Source of the DNA: Methylophilaceae bacterium
Lineage (GTDB): Bacteria > Pseudomonadota > Gammaproteobacteria > Burkholderiales > Methylophilaceae
Direction: 5' to 3'
NCBI GenBank assembly: GCA_905339275.1
Contig: CAJPFK010000001.1
Span: 744,001 to 808,000, forward strand
DNA length: 64,000 bases
Position 1 is the first letter of the stretch; every line of letters starts with the position of its first letter. Shown in pieces: positions 26,696 through 36,499 of the stretch. Made by a program: the position numbers and the translations under genes. A model generated the notes under the pieces. The model saw only the letters and a list, made by a program, of their open reading frames with translations, made no database searches and had not been told where the DNA came from.

Positions 26696-27685
26696 ATGAA
26701 AATATTCGTCAATGAAGTCGACAACCTGCTGGTGGAAAGCCTTTCCGGCTTTACTGCCGCGCACCATGAGCTGGTGACGCTGCATCTGGAGCCCAACTAT
26801 GTGGCACGCGCGAAAAAACCGCAGAACAAGGTTGTCCTGATTTCCGGCGGCGGTTCCGGGCACGAGCCGCTGCACACCGGCTTCGTCGGCCATGGCATGC
26901 TGGATGCCGCCTGTCCCGGCTACGTGTTTACTTCGCCTACGCCGGACCAGATGATCGCCGCCGCTGAAGCGGTGGAATGTGGCAAGGGTGTGCTTTTCAT
27001 CGTCAAGAATTATGCGGGCGATGTGATGAACTTCGAGATCGCTGCCGAAATGCTGCCTTTTGAGAATGCGACCGTGCTCACCAGCGACGACGTGGCCGTG
27101 GAGAATTCAACCTATACCACCGGCCGCAGGGGCGTTGCCGGTACGGTGATCGTCGAAAAGGTGGTGGGCAGCCTGGCGGAAACGGGTGCCGACCTGGCTG
27201 CCTGCAAGGCGCTCGGGGACAAGGTCAATGGCCGGACGGCTTCGATGGGCGTTGCTTTGACCAGTTGCACGGTGCCCGCGGCCGGCAGGCCGACGTTCGA
27301 GATCGGCGATAGCGAACTGGAAATGGGGGTCGGCATCCATGGCGAGCCGGGACGCCGCCGCGAGAAGATGCGTTCTGCGGATGAGATCGTTGCCGATCTG
27401 GTGAATGCCATTCTGGAAGACCTGAAACCGGCCGGCGGCAGCGAAATTTTGCTGATGATCAACGGCTTTGCCGCCACGCCATTGATGCAGCTTTACATGC
27501 TGTACAACAGTGCAGCCAGGATGCTGGAGGCCAGGGGGCTGGTCATCAGCCGTTCACTGGTGGGCAATTACACCACGGCGCTGGATATGGCGGGCGCATC
27601 CGTGACGGTGTGCCTGCTGGATGACGAAATCAGGCGGCACTGGGATAGTCCGGTGCATACGGCAGCTTTGCGCTGGGGCGTTTGA
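26696..27685 (+). CDS. dhaK: Dihydroxyacetone kinase subunit DhaK
   Basis: A 329-residue protein with the DhaK signatures LISGGGSGHEPLH, the TSPTPDQM segment and GVGIHGEPGRRR, whose His is expected to bind the substrate carbonyl covalently. The ATG at 26,696 has an AGGAG ribosome site at 26,682. DhaM, the PTS phosphodonor of the E. coli system, is not encoded beside it. The source of phosphate and the true ketose substrate are therefore uncertain. It ends 5 bp before the convergent GTPase gene. Confidence 0.88.
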   Translation: MKIFVNEVDNLLVESLSGFTAAHHELVTLHLEPNYVARAKKPQNKVVLISGGGSGHEPLHTGFVGHGMLDAACPGYVFTSPTPDQMIAAAEAVECGKGVLFIVKNYAGDVMNFEIAAEMLPFENATVLTSDDVAVENSTYTTGRRGVAGTVIVEKVVGSLAETGADLAACKALGDKVNGRTASMGVALTSCTVPAAGRPTFEIGDSELEMGVGIHGEPGRRREKMRSADEIVADLVNAILEDLKPAGGSEILLMINGFAATPLMQLYMLYNSAARMLEARGLVISRSLVGNYTTALDMAGASVTVCLLDDEIRRHWDSPVHTAALRWGV

Positions 27686-27689
27686 GCAG

Positions 27690-28601
27690 TCAATCCAGAT
27701 AGTCCGAGGCGGCAGGTTCGGACTGTGCAGCTAACTGTTCCGCAGCTTTTTCCATCATACGCTGGCGCGATTCCGGCGTTTCCAGGCTGATGCGCCCGAG
27801 CGCGCCGCTGCGGTAATCCACCAGGAATGCCATCGCGGTCTTTTCCATATCGAACTCACCGCCCTTGACCAGGTACCCCCGGCGCCTGGCGATAGCCTCC
27901 AGCAGGTCGACCGCATCCATGCCTGCCACCTCGATTCTGTAGCGGGTATTCAGCAGCGCGGGATAGCGTTCGAGCAGGATACCGGCGAGAAACAGTGCGA
28001 CATCTTCATCGATCACCGCGTTACGGCCGATCGCATGGCTGGCAGCCAGCATGTAGCCATCCGATTCATAAGCGATTTTAGGCCACATCATGCCGGGGGT
28101 GTCGGTGATGGTCATCAACTGGCTGAGTTCGAAGCGCTGCTGTGATTTGGTGACGGCAGGCTCATCGCCGACCTTGGCGATGCGGCGATTGAGCAGGGCG
28201 TTCATCAGGGTCGATTTGCCGACGTTGGGAATGCCCATGATCATCATGCGCAGGGGTTTCAGGTGCGTGCCGCGATGCGGCGCCAGCGCTTGGCAGAGCG
28301 CAGGGATTTTTTTCGCATCGCCCGGTTTCTTGCAGGACAGGGCGACCGCCTTGACGCCTTCCTGCTGGTTGAAATGATGCAGCCAGGCCTGGGTGGCATC
28401 CGGGTCGGCGAGATCGGCCTTGTTCAGTATCTTCAGGTTTGGGCGCTGGCGGAACAGGCGCAACTCCTCGATCATCGGGTTGTGGCTGGCCTCGGGCACG
28501 CGGGCATCCAGCACCTCGATGACGACATCGATGAATTCCATGGTTTCGGCGGCTTTTTTACGCGCCTGGGTCATATGGCCCGGATACCACTGAATCGCCA
28601 T
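27690..28601 (-). CDS. ylqF: Ribosome biogenesis GTPase YlqF/RbgA
   Basis: A 303-residue circularly permuted GTPase. The motif order is G4 (ILNKADL), then G1 (GIPNVGKSTLMNAL), then G3 (DTPGM). The N-terminal AIQWYPGHMTQARK is the family hallmark. The start at 28,601 has an AGAGGAA ribosome site; a much longer open frame upstream covers non-homologous sequence and is rejected. It assists late 50S subunit assembly. The gene is divergent from the next methyltransferase gene across 180 bp. Confidence 0.92.
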   Translation of the reverse strand: MAIQWYPGHMTQARKKAAETMEFIDVVIEVLDARVPEASHNPMIEELRLFRQRPNLKILNKADLADPDATQAWLHHFNQQEGVKAVALSCKKPGDAKKIPALCQALAPHRGTHLKPLRMMIMGIPNVGKSTLMNALLNRRIAKVGDEPAVTKSQQRFELSQLMTITDTPGMMWPKIAYESDGYMLAASHAIGRNAVIDEDVALFLAGILLERYPALLNTRYRIEVAGMDAVDLLEAIARRRGYLVKGGEFDMEKTAMAFLVDYRSGALGRISLETPESRQRMMEKAAEQLAAQSEPAASDYLD

Positions 28602-28781
28602 ACTATTCCTCTTGAAAATCCAAAAATACTTTGTCGGCAAACCTCGCCGTACTAATCTGTACTGTCTTCGGCTGGTCTTCGTGTCTTTTTTGATTCTGAA
28701 ACGGAGCCGGTGCCGAGAGGTACCGATTAACCGGCATTCTAACATCGTGCGAGGTATGCATGCCTCGGTTAAACTATAGGC

Positions 28782-29603
28782 ATGTCGCTCATCCCGGAAA
28801 TCAAACCCAATCAATCCATCGATCTGCTGAAAGCGCTGCATATTCTCACGCGCGACGGCAAGATCAACCAGGACAGCCGCCGCAAGCTCAAGCAGGTCTA
28901 CCATCTGTACCATTTCATCGAGCCGCTGCTGGAAGAGGTGATGGCGGAAAACGAGCAGGCCGTGCTGGTCGACCACGGCGCGGGTAAATCCTACCTGGGT
29001 TTCATTCTTTACGACCTGTTCATGAAACAGCAGCAGGGCGGGCAGGTCATCGGCATAGAAACCCGCGCCGAACTGGTGGAAAAGTCGCGTGAACTGGCGG
29101 CGCAGCTCGGATTCTCGCGCATGCAGTTTCTGCATTTAAGCGTTGAAGAGTCGATTCGGGCGAGTGCCCTGCCGGAGCAGGTGGATATCGTCACTGCATT
29201 ACACGCATGCAATACGGCGACTGACGATGCGATCAGGTTCGGCCTGGAAAAACGTGCGAAATTCATGGTGCTGGTGCCTTGCTGCCAGGCCGAAGTCGCC
29301 GAGGTGTTGCGCCGCCACAAGAACGAGTCCTTTGGCAAGACGCCGCTATCTGAAATCTGGCGACATCCTATCCATACCCGCGAATTCGGCAGCCAGGTCA
29401 CCAATGTGCTGCGTTGCCTGCAGCTGGAAGCGCATGGCTACCAGGTGACGGTGACCGAACTGGTCGGCTGGGAGCATTCGATGAAGAACGAACTCATCAT
29501 CGCGCGCTACAGGAACAGCCCGCGCAAGAACGCGCAGGCCAGGCTGGAGCAGATTCTGCAGGAACTCAATCTCGAGGACATGCGTCACAGATTCATCTAT
29601 TGA
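28782..29603 (+). CDS. SAM-dependent methyltransferase (Methyltransf_32-like)
   Basis: A 273-residue class I methyltransferase. The SAM-binding glycine motif is VDHGAGKSYLGFIL, followed by the acidic GIETR and later TALHACNTATDDAI. The N-terminal part, rich in Lys and Arg, may bind nucleic acid. The HAC motif and VPCCQAEV are typical of the Methyltransf_32 family, whose substrates are mostly unknown. It precedes the NAD(P)HX repair gene by 10 bp, likely as an operon. Confidence 0.78.
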   Translation: MSLIPEIKPNQSIDLLKALHILTRDGKINQDSRRKLKQVYHLYHFIEPLLEEVMAENEQAVLVDHGAGKSYLGFILYDLFMKQQQGGQVIGIETRAELVEKSRELAAQLGFSRMQFLHLSVEESIRASALPEQVDIVTALHACNTATDDAIRFGLEKRAKFMVLVPCCQAEVAEVLRRHKNESFGKTPLSEIWRHPIHTREFGSQVTNVLRCLQLEAHGYQVTVTELVGWEHSMKNELIIARYRNSPRKNAQARLEQILQELNLEDMRHRFIY

Positions 29604-29613
29604 GCCAACTTCC

Positions 29614-31095
29614 ATGAAATTTCATCGCCCGCTTTATTTTGCTTCAGAGATTCGCGAACTGGAAAAAGCCCATGCTTCGGAGCCCTTGATGGAAAGGGCG
29701 GGCGCAGCCGTTGCCGAGTGCGTGCAGAACGTGCTGCCGCAGGTACAGTCGTTCGTCCTGGTTGTTGCCGGCCCTGGCAATAATGGTGGCGATGCGTTCG
29801 TAGCGGCAAGGCTGCTGCAGAATATCTACCAGGTTGCGCTGGTGTTTTGCGGCGATGTAGACAAGCTGCCGCCGGACGCAGCCAATGCTTACAGGTGCTG
29901 GATAAAGTCGGGCGGCGAAGTGCTGCATGAGATTCCCCAGGGGCAGGCGCACTGGGACCTGGTGATCGACGGACTGCTGGGCATCGGGCTCAATAAGCCG
30001 CTGGCCGGCAGGCCGGCGGAACTGGTGGCCCAGATCAACAGCCTTGACACCCAGGTGCTCGCCATCGATATCCCGAGCGGCCTTTGCGCGAATACCGGCA
30101 GGGTGTTGGGTAATGCCATCCGGGCGGACTGGACTGTCACGTTTCTCGGGTTGAAACCCGGGTTGTTCACACTAGACGGCCCCGACCATGCCGGTGAAGT
30201 TGTGATGGATAGCCTCGGTATCAAGGCTGGCCTGCGTAATCCGGGCCCGGCGGGCTATCTGGTCGAGCAGGAGGATGTCAGCAAGCTGCTGCCAAAGCGC
30301 CTGAAGAATTCCAATAAGGGGAATTTCGGCAATCTGGGGGTGGTGGGCGGTGCCGCGCAGATGACCGGGGCTGCGGTACTGGCGGCCCGAGCCGGCTTTC
30401 TGGCAGGCGCCGGTCGCGTTTATCTCGGTTTGCTTGACCCGGACGCGCCCGCGTTCGATGTGATAATGCCCGAACTGATGCTGCGGGCCGTGGATGACGT
30501 GCTCAATCTCGCAAAACTTGATTGCCTGGTGGTTGGGCCGGGCATGGGCCTGGATGACCGGGCCCGGGCGTACCTGGCTGCGGCGCTCCCGCTATCAATG
30601 CCGCTATTGCTGGATGCCGATGCGCTGACGCTTCTGGCACGGGATGAATCTTTACGTAAGCAGCTTGGCGCGAGGCGCGCCGTCAATGTCGTTACGCCTC
30701 ATCCCGGTGAAGCTGCCCGCATGCTGGCTTGTCCGGTGGAGGAGGTCCAGGGCGACCGCATCGGGAGCGCACTGAAAATCGCCGGAGAGTATGGGGCCAT
30801 TACCCTGCTCAAGGGTTGCGGCAGTATTATTGCGATGCCGGACGGCCGCTGGTTCATCAATCACAGCGGCAACCCTGGCCTGGCAAGCGCCGGCATGGGC
30901 GATACGCTGGCCGGCATTATCGGTGCCCTGATAGCGCAAGGGCTGGCAGCGGAACAAGCCGTGCTGCTTGCGGTTTTCCTGCATGGCGCCGCTGCCGACG
31001 GCCTGGTCGAGCGGGGCAGCGGGCCGGTGGGGTTGTCTGCCAGCGAAGTGATGACCGAAGCTCGCGGGCTGCTTAATCAATGGATTTACTTGTAG
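29614..31095 (+). CDS. nnr: Bifunctional NAD(P)H-hydrate epimerase/dehydratase
   Basis: A 493-residue fusion. Residues 1 to about 210 form the YjeF_N epimerase (AGPGNNGGDAFVAARLL and IPSGLCANTG). Residues about 225-490 form the ADP-dependent dehydratase of the ribokinase-like fold (GNFGNLGVVGGAAQMTGAAVL, VVGPGMGLD, VTPHPGEAARML, GNPGLASAGMGDTLAGII). It repairs hydrated NADH and NADPH. The ribosome site is weak. The next small gene begins 9 nt after its stop. Confidence 0.93.
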   Translation: MKFHRPLYFASEIRELEKAHASEPLMERAGAAVAECVQNVLPQVQSFVLVVAGPGNNGGDAFVAARLLQNIYQVALVFCGDVDKLPPDAANAYRCWIKSGGEVLHEIPQGQAHWDLVIDGLLGIGLNKPLAGRPAELVAQINSLDTQVLAIDIPSGLCANTGRVLGNAIRADWTVTFLGLKPGLFTLDGPDHAGEVVMDSLGIKAGLRNPGPAGYLVEQEDVSKLLPKRLKNSNKGNFGNLGVVGGAAQMTGAAVLAARAGFLAGAGRVYLGLLDPDAPAFDVIMPELMLRAVDDVLNLAKLDCLVVGPGMGLDDRARAYLAAALPLSMPLLLDADALTLLARDESLRKQLGARRAVNVVTPHPGEAARMLACPVEEVQGDRIGSALKIAGEYGAITLLKGCGSIIAMPDGRWFINHSGNPGLASAGMGDTLAGIIGALIAQGLAAEQAVLLAVFLHGAAADGLVERGSGPVGLSASEVMTEARGLLNQWIYL

Positions 31096-31103
31096 GGGAT
31101 GAA

Positions 31104-31535
31104 ATGCGATCAACGATGCTAGCCATGCTATTGGTTTTTTCGGCGATATTTCCGCGACTGTTGCATGCGGCTGACGAATTTACCGCGACGGATTACAGCG
31201 GTGTTTACGACTGCAAAGGTGTGGATGGGCACGAAGGCGAATACGCCGGTACTGTCACGCTCAGCATCAGGCCTGCCTATAGCAGCGGCAACTATGCCAG
31301 CTACGATTTCAAGCTGGAAGTGCCTGAATACGGCGCTTACCTGGGGCATGCCGCCGGTAACGGCAATCACCTGGCCATGCATTTCGCGCTGACTGACCCG
31401 GCGAGCCGGGATTTCGGTACCGGAATTGCCAAATTCAGGACCGATGCACAAGGCCGGCAAACTTTCCATAAATTCTATTTCCAGCCGGAATACAAGGGCG
31501 GCAATTCAGGTATCGAGGATTGCGTGAAGCGATGA
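31104..31535 (+). CDS. Small secreted protein of unknown function
   Basis: A 143-residue protein with a signal peptide (hydrophobic residues 5-16, cleavage near LHA). The mature part begins with FTATDYSGVYDCKGVDGHEG and is beta-rich, with two Cys (one in YDCKG, one in IEDCVKR) that could form a disulfide. The ATG at 31,104 has GGGGA upstream and is preferred to an upstream start inside the previous gene. The stop overlaps the start of the dioxygenase gene (ATGA), so the two are probably co-translated. The family is not recognised. Confidence 0.72.
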   Translation: MRSTMLAMLLVFSAIFPRLLHAADEFTATDYSGVYDCKGVDGHEGEYAGTVTLSIRPAYSSGNYASYDFKLEVPEYGAYLGHAAGNGNHLAMHFALTDPASRDFGTGIAKFRTDAQGRQTFHKFYFQPEYKGGNSGIEDCVKR

Positions 31536-32302
31536 AAAGCATTTTTACCCGGCGCAAGTTTCTGCAAATGGCCGCAGTCGCCAGCGGGTGGCTGGCAGCG
31601 GCCTGCAGCCGTGAGAAAGCATTGAATCCGGGCAATACTGCCGGCGCCATGTGCGTGGTCAAACCGGAGCAGACGGAAGGCCCGTTTTATGTCGATACCC
31701 AGCTTGACCGGGCCGATATCCGCGTTGAGCCTGCCAGCGGTGAAATCAAGCCTGGCATTCCACTGGTATTGAATATCAATGTCTCGGCTTTGCAGGATGG
31801 TGTCTGCACGCCGCTGCCGGAGGCTGTGGTCGATATCTGGCACTGCGATGCCGGTGGCGTGTACTCCGGCGTGAAAGCCGGCCGCATGCAGCCTGTGGAT
31901 ACTTCGGCATTGAAGTTCCTGCGCGGTTACCAGGTGACGGACGGCGCCGGAAAAGCCAGTTTTCTCACCATCGTTCCCGGCTGGTATCAGGGCAGAACGA
32001 CCCACATCCATTTCAAGGTCCGATGCAAGGGGCTGAACCGGGAAGACTACGAGTTTACCTCGCAGCTCTATTTCGATGATGCGTTCAGCCAGCTCATATA
32101 CACGCATGGTGTCTATATCAGGGACAGCGCGCAGGGGACGACCAACAGAAACGATGGCATTTTCCGTCATGGCGGCGAGCAATTGATGCTCAGGCCGGTG
32201 CCGCTCGATTCCGGTTCCGGCTACCTGGCCAGTTTCGATATCGCGTTGGACCTCGCGGATACGCAAACGGGCCGGCCAGACGATTTTTCCTTGCCGGGTT
32301 GA
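31532..32302 (+). CDS. Tat-exported intradiol ring-cleavage dioxygenase-like protein
   Basis: A 256-residue protein. The twin-arginine signal TRRKFLQMAA leads into a hydrophobic stretch ending in LAAAC, a possible lipobox. The mature domain has the intradiol dioxygenase features TEGPFYVD, VDIWHCDAGGVYSGV and WYQGRTTHIHFKV, which supply the Tyr, Tyr, His and His ligands of Fe(III). The substrate is unknown; exported members of this family are poorly characterised. The start at 31,532 overlaps the previous stop. No catechol pathway genes are nearby. Confidence 0.83.
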   Translation: MKSIFTRRKFLQMAAVASGWLAAACSREKALNPGNTAGAMCVVKPEQTEGPFYVDTQLDRADIRVEPASGEIKPGIPLVLNINVSALQDGVCTPLPEAVVDIWHCDAGGVYSGVKAGRMQPVDTSALKFLRGYQVTDGAGKASFLTIVPGWYQGRTTHIHFKVRCKGLNREDYEFTSQLYFDDAFSQLIYTHGVYIRDSAQGTTNRNDGIFRHGGEQLMLRPVPLDSGSGYLASFDIALDLADTQTGRPDDFSLPG

Positions 32303-32383
32303 CGGCCGTTACCCGCTGATGCGCGCGCGTCCAGGATAGGCCATGTTAAAATTGCGCCCAGTCTCCTCCTCTGCCAATCGACA

Positions 32384-35300
32384 TTGACCACTACTCATCA
32401 GGAATCGCCAGCACGCATCATTGCCCAGTTGCAAGCCCGGTTGCCGGACTGCATGCTGGCAGACCGTTTTGTTCTGGGCCGAAGGTTGCAGCAGGCACGC
32501 AGCCTGCTGCAACAGCATAAGCCGGTTGAACGCAGCCTGGGCGAGATCGCCGCCAGGATACGCGATTCCTCCGCGCGCCTGGCCGGGAGGAAAGCCGCAT
32601 TACCCGTGCCGGCTTATCCCGATGAACTGCCGGTCAGCGGCAAGCGGGGAGAGATCGCTGACGCTATCAGCAAACATCAGGTGGTGATCGTTTGCGGTGA
32701 AACCGGTTCCGGCAAGACCACGCAGTTGCCGAAGATCTGCCTGGAACTGGGGCGCGGCGTTGCGGGATTGATCGGCCATACGCAGCCGCGCCGCATTGCA
32801 GCACGCTCGGTTGCATCGCGTATTGCGCAGGAATTGCAGTCGCCGTTGGGGCAGGTGGTGGGCTACAAGGTGCGCTTTAACGACAAGCTCTCCGAGAGCA
32901 GTTACGTCAAACTGATGACGGACGGCATCCTGCTGGCGGAAACGCAGGGCGACCGCTTCCTCAATGCGTATGACACCATCATCATTGACGAGGCGCATGA
33001 GCGCAGCCTCAACATCGATTTCCTGCTTGGTTATCTCAAGCAGTTGTTACCGAAACGTCCCGATCTGAAAGTGATCGTGACATCTGCAACAATAGATGCG
33101 GAGCGGTTTTCAACGCACTTCAACAATGCGCCGGTGATTGAGGTTTCCGGCCGCACCTATCCGGTGGAAATCCGCTACCGTCCGCTCGGCAAGGCGGGAT
33201 TCATGGCGAAAGAGCCTGATGCCGGTGACGACGATGAGGATTTGGAGCTGCTCGGCCAGGATATCATGGGCATCAAGCGCAAGGCCCGCATCGAGTCGCG
33301 CTGGTTGCAGGAAGATGAGGAAGAGGAGGCCATCGAAGAAGCGATTCTCGATGCGGCCGATGACCTGCTGCGGCTGGGGGATGGCGATATCCTGGTGTTC
33401 CTGCCGGGCGAGCGCGAGATTCGCGACACGGCTGAGCATTTGCGCAAATACCAGGGCCGCTCCGCCAAGCTGCGGCATATCGAAGTGCTGCCGCTGTTCG
33501 CCAGGCTTTCCATCGAAGACCAGCAAAAGATATTCCGCCGCTCCGGCACCACGCGTATCGTGCTTGCCACCAATGTCGCTGAAACCTCGCTCACCGTGCC
33601 GGGCATCAAGTACGTGATCGATGCGGGCCTGGCGCGGGTTAACCGCTATAGCCCACGCGCCAAGGTCGAGCAGTTGCAGATCGAGAAAATCTCGCAGGCT
33701 GCGGCCAGGCAGCGGGCCGGGCGGTGCGGGCGCGTCTCCAACGGCATCTGCGTCCGGCTCTATTCGGAGGAGGATTTCAATGCGCGCCCGGCCTTTACCG
33801 ACCCCGAAATCCTGCGCTCGTCACTCGCTTCCGTCATCCTGCGCATGGCGGCGCTCAAACTGGGCGACGTCGGCGCATTTCCGTTTATCGAGGCGCCCAG
33901 CTCAAGACTGGTGAACGATGGTTACCAGTTGCTGCAGGAGCTGGGCGCGGTCGATGCCGATCGTGGTCTGACCGAAGTCGGCCGGCAACTGGCACGGCTG
34001 CCGCTGGACCCGCGCATGGCGCGGATGATACTCGCGGCGAAACGGGAAAACTGCCTGAAGGAAATCCTCATCATGGCCAGCGCGCTGGCCATACAGGACC
34101 CGCGTGAAAGGCCGATGGACAAGCGGGATGCGGCGGACCAGGCGCATAAAAAGTTCGCGGATGAGCGCTCGGATTTCATGAGTTTTCTCAAGCTCTGGGC
34201 GTTTTATGAAGACGCGCTGAAAAACAAAAAGTCGAACAAGGATCTGCTCAACCAGTGCCACCAGAACTTTCTCTCTTTCCTGCGCATGAAGGAGTGGCGT
34301 GAATTGTATGCACAACTTTGTGAAATCGTCGGCGAGATGGATTTCAGGCTCAATGCGGAAGAAGCCGGATACGAGCAGATCCACCGCGCGCTGCTGGCGG
34401 GATTGCTGGGCAATATCGGCTTCAAGGATGGCGAGGCGGAAAACTATCAGGGCGCGCGCGGTATCCGTTTCAACATTGCGCCCGGCTCGGTGCTGAGGAA
34501 AGCGCGGCCGAAGTGGGTGATGGCTGCGGAGCTGATGGATACGACGAAACTCTACGCCCGTTGCGTGGCGAGGATCGAACCGGACTGGATTGAACCGCTC
34601 GCGCGCGGATTGACCGAAAGCCACTATTCCGACCCGCGCTGGGATAGAAAAGCCGCCCAGGTCGTCGCCTGGGAGCGGGTCAGTTTGTATGGCCTGACGG
34701 TTATCCCGAAACGGCGCGTGCATTACGGCCCGGTCAACCCGGTCGAGTCGCGCGAGATTTTTATTCGCGAAGCGCTCGCTAATATGGAGTTCGATACCAG
34801 GGCGCCATTTTTTGCAGAAAATAAGCGCCTGATTGCAGAAATTGAAGAACTGGAACACAAGGCGAGAAGGCAGGACGTGCTGGTCGATGAGCATGTGCTG
34901 TTCAGTTTCTATGACAGGCTGGTGGGGCAGGAGGTCATCAACGGTGCAGGTTTCGAAAAATGGCGGGAGACGGCGGAAAAGGAGAATCCGCGACTGCTTT
35001 ACCTGACGCGGAACGACTTGATGCGTCACGGTGCGAATGCGGTGACGGAACAGCAGTTTCCCGAGTCCCTGATGCTGGACGGTGCGGAGATCCAGCTCAA
35101 ATACCGTTTTGAACCCGGCCATGCGCTGGACGGCGTGACGGCGACCATTCCGCTGGCGCAACTCAACCAGCTCGACCCCGTCGCTGCCGAATGGCTGGTG
35201 CCCGGCATGGTCCGGGAAAAAATCACCTGGCTGATCAAGGCCTTACCCAAGACCATACGCCGCGTCTGTGTGCCCGTGCCCGATTTTGTCACGGCATTCC

Positions 35301-36427
35301 TGGATTCCCCGGGTTTCGGCCAGGGCGCTCTGCTGCCTGCGCTCGCATTATTCATTCAGCAGCGCAGCGGCCTGAAGTTGAGCGCGGATGACTGGCGCGA
35401 TGAAGTGCCCGGCCATCTATGCATGAACTTCCGTATTGTCGACGACAAGGGCCGCGAGCTGGGCATGGGGCGTAACTGGAATGCCTTGAAGCAGCAACTG
35501 GGGCAGGCTGCGCAACTGACTTTCCGCAGCGCTTCGCCCGATATTGAGAAAACCGGTCTCAGGCAATGGGATTTCGGCGATTTGCCCGAAACCCTGACAT
35601 TCAATCGCCAGAAATCAAATGAGGAGCGCCGTCAACTTACCGGTTATCCGGCACTGGAGGATGATGGCGAAAGTGTTTCAATCAAGCTGTTCGATACCGC
35701 AGCTGCCGCAACGGTTTCCCACCGGTCAGGCGTCAGGCGCCTGATGCGCTTCGAATTGAAGGAGCAAATGAAACAACTGGAAAAAGGCCTGCCGGGTTTC
35801 AACCAGTACGCCTTGCTATTGCGTCACCTGGTTTCGCCCGATGCCTTGCGCGAGGATATGCTGACCGCGATTGCTGACAGGGCATTTATCGGTGAAGACG
35901 ACCTGCCCAGGACCAATGCGGAATTCATGGCGCTCAAGCAGCGCGCCAGAACCCGGTTGCCTGCGGTGATAGAGGCTATCGGGCGGCTGGCGCAATCCAT
36001 TGCCGCCGAGTACCAGGATCTGGCGCAGAAACTGTCAGGCCTGCCTCCTGCCATGGCGCGTGTCAGGAAGGAAGCAGAGACGCAACTGGCACAGTTGCTG
36101 CCGCCGCGATTTTTCACGCTGACCCCGTGGGAGCGCTTGCAGCACCTGCCGCGCTATATCAAGGCGCTGAGGATGCGGCTGGATAAATACCCCGGTGGCA
36201 TAGAACGCGATACGCGCCATGCGCAGGCGGTCAATCAGCTCTGGCAACGCTGGCAGGAAAGCATCGATACCAGGCGGAAGACGGGGCAGGATATCGGACC
36301 CGCACTGGCGGATTTTCGCTGGCTGATCGAGGAACTGCGCGTTTCACTATTCGCGCAGGAGCTGAAAACGCCATTTCCCGTGTCCGTGAAGCGCCTGGAA
36401 AAAGCGTGGGAAGATGTGGCGCACTGA
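32384..36427 (+). CDS. hrpA: ATP-dependent RNA helicase HrpA
   Basis: A 1347-residue DEAH-box helicase, near the 1300 residues of E. coli HrpA. Walker A GETGSGKTTQLPK lies near residue 105, DEAH near 202, then TSATID, the RIVLATNVAETSLT motif and QRAGRCGRVSNG. The long C-terminal DUF3418-type region follows. The reading frame suggests a TTG start at 32,384 without an evident ribosome site; the next ATG (32,453) would cut conserved N-terminal sequence. HrpA rescues stalled ribosomes in E. coli. Confidence 0.92.
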   Translation: MTTTHQESPARIIAQLQARLPDCMLADRFVLGRRLQQARSLLQQHKPVERSLGEIAARIRDSSARLAGRKAALPVPAYPDELPVSGKRGEIADAISKHQVVIVCGETGSGKTTQLPKICLELGRGVAGLIGHTQPRRIAARSVASRIAQELQSPLGQVVGYKVRFNDKLSESSYVKLMTDGILLAETQGDRFLNAYDTIIIDEAHERSLNIDFLLGYLKQLLPKRPDLKVIVTSATIDAERFSTHFNNAPVIEVSGRTYPVEIRYRPLGKAGFMAKEPDAGDDDEDLELLGQDIMGIKRKARIESRWLQEDEEEEAIEEAILDAADDLLRLGDGDILVFLPGEREIRDTAEHLRKYQGRSAKLRHIEVLPLFARLSIEDQQKIFRRSGTTRIVLATNVAETSLTVPGIKYVIDAGLARVNRYSPRAKVEQLQIEKISQAAARQRAGRCGRVSNGICVRLYSEEDFNARPAFTDPEILRSSLASVILRMAALKLGDVGAFPFIEAPSSRLVNDGYQLLQELGAVDADRGLTEVGRQLARLPLDPRMARMILAAKRENCLKEILIMASALAIQDPRERPMDKRDAADQAHKKFADERSDFMSFLKLWAFYEDALKNKKSNKDLLNQCHQNFLSFLRMKEWRELYAQLCEIVGEMDFRLNAEEAGYEQIHRALLAGLLGNIGFKDGEAENYQGARGIRFNIAPGSVLRKARPKWVMAAELMDTTKLYARCVARIEPDWIEPLARGLTESHYSDPRWDRKAAQVVAWERVSLYGLTVIPKRRVHYGPVNPVESREIFIREALANMEFDTRAPFFAENKRLIAEIEELEHKARRQDVLVDEHVLFSFYDRLVGQEVINGAGFEKWRETAEKENPRLLYLTRNDLMRHGANAVTEQQFPESLMLDGAEIQLKYRFEPGHALDGVTATIPLAQLNQLDPVAAEWLVPGMVREKITWLIKALPKTIRRVCVPVPDFVTAFLDSPGFGQGALLPALALFIQQRSGLKLSADDWRDEVPGHLCMNFRIVDDKGRELGMGRNWNALKQQLGQAAQLTFRSASPDIEKTGLRQWDFGDLPETLTFNRQKSNEERRQLTGYPALEDDGESVSIKLFDTAAAATVSHRSGVRRLMRFELKEQMKQLEKGLPGFNQYALLLRHLVSPDALREDMLTAIADRAFIGEDDLPRTNAEFMALKQRARTRLPAVIEAIGRLAQSIAAEYQDLAQKLSGLPPAMARVRKEAETQLAQLLPPRFFTLTPWERLQHLPRYIKALRMRLDKYPGGIERDTRHAQAVNQLWQRWQESIDTRRKTGQDIGPALADFRWLIEELRVSLFAQELKTPFPVSVKRLEKAWEDVAH

Positions 36428-36499
36428 GCAGAAAGTTGTTTTTTTGGCTAAAGGTGTATGATATCTGCGCCGATAAAGGCACTACTCAGGGGAGAAAAT

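Noticed and set aside
28602..29135. Long N-terminal extension of the YlqF frame
   Set aside because: It overlaps the divergent methyltransferase gene, and the family start with a good ribosome site lies at 28,601.
33902..35161. 419-codon minus-strand open frame
   Set aside because: Antisense to hrpA, with a His/Arg-rich translation and no family features.
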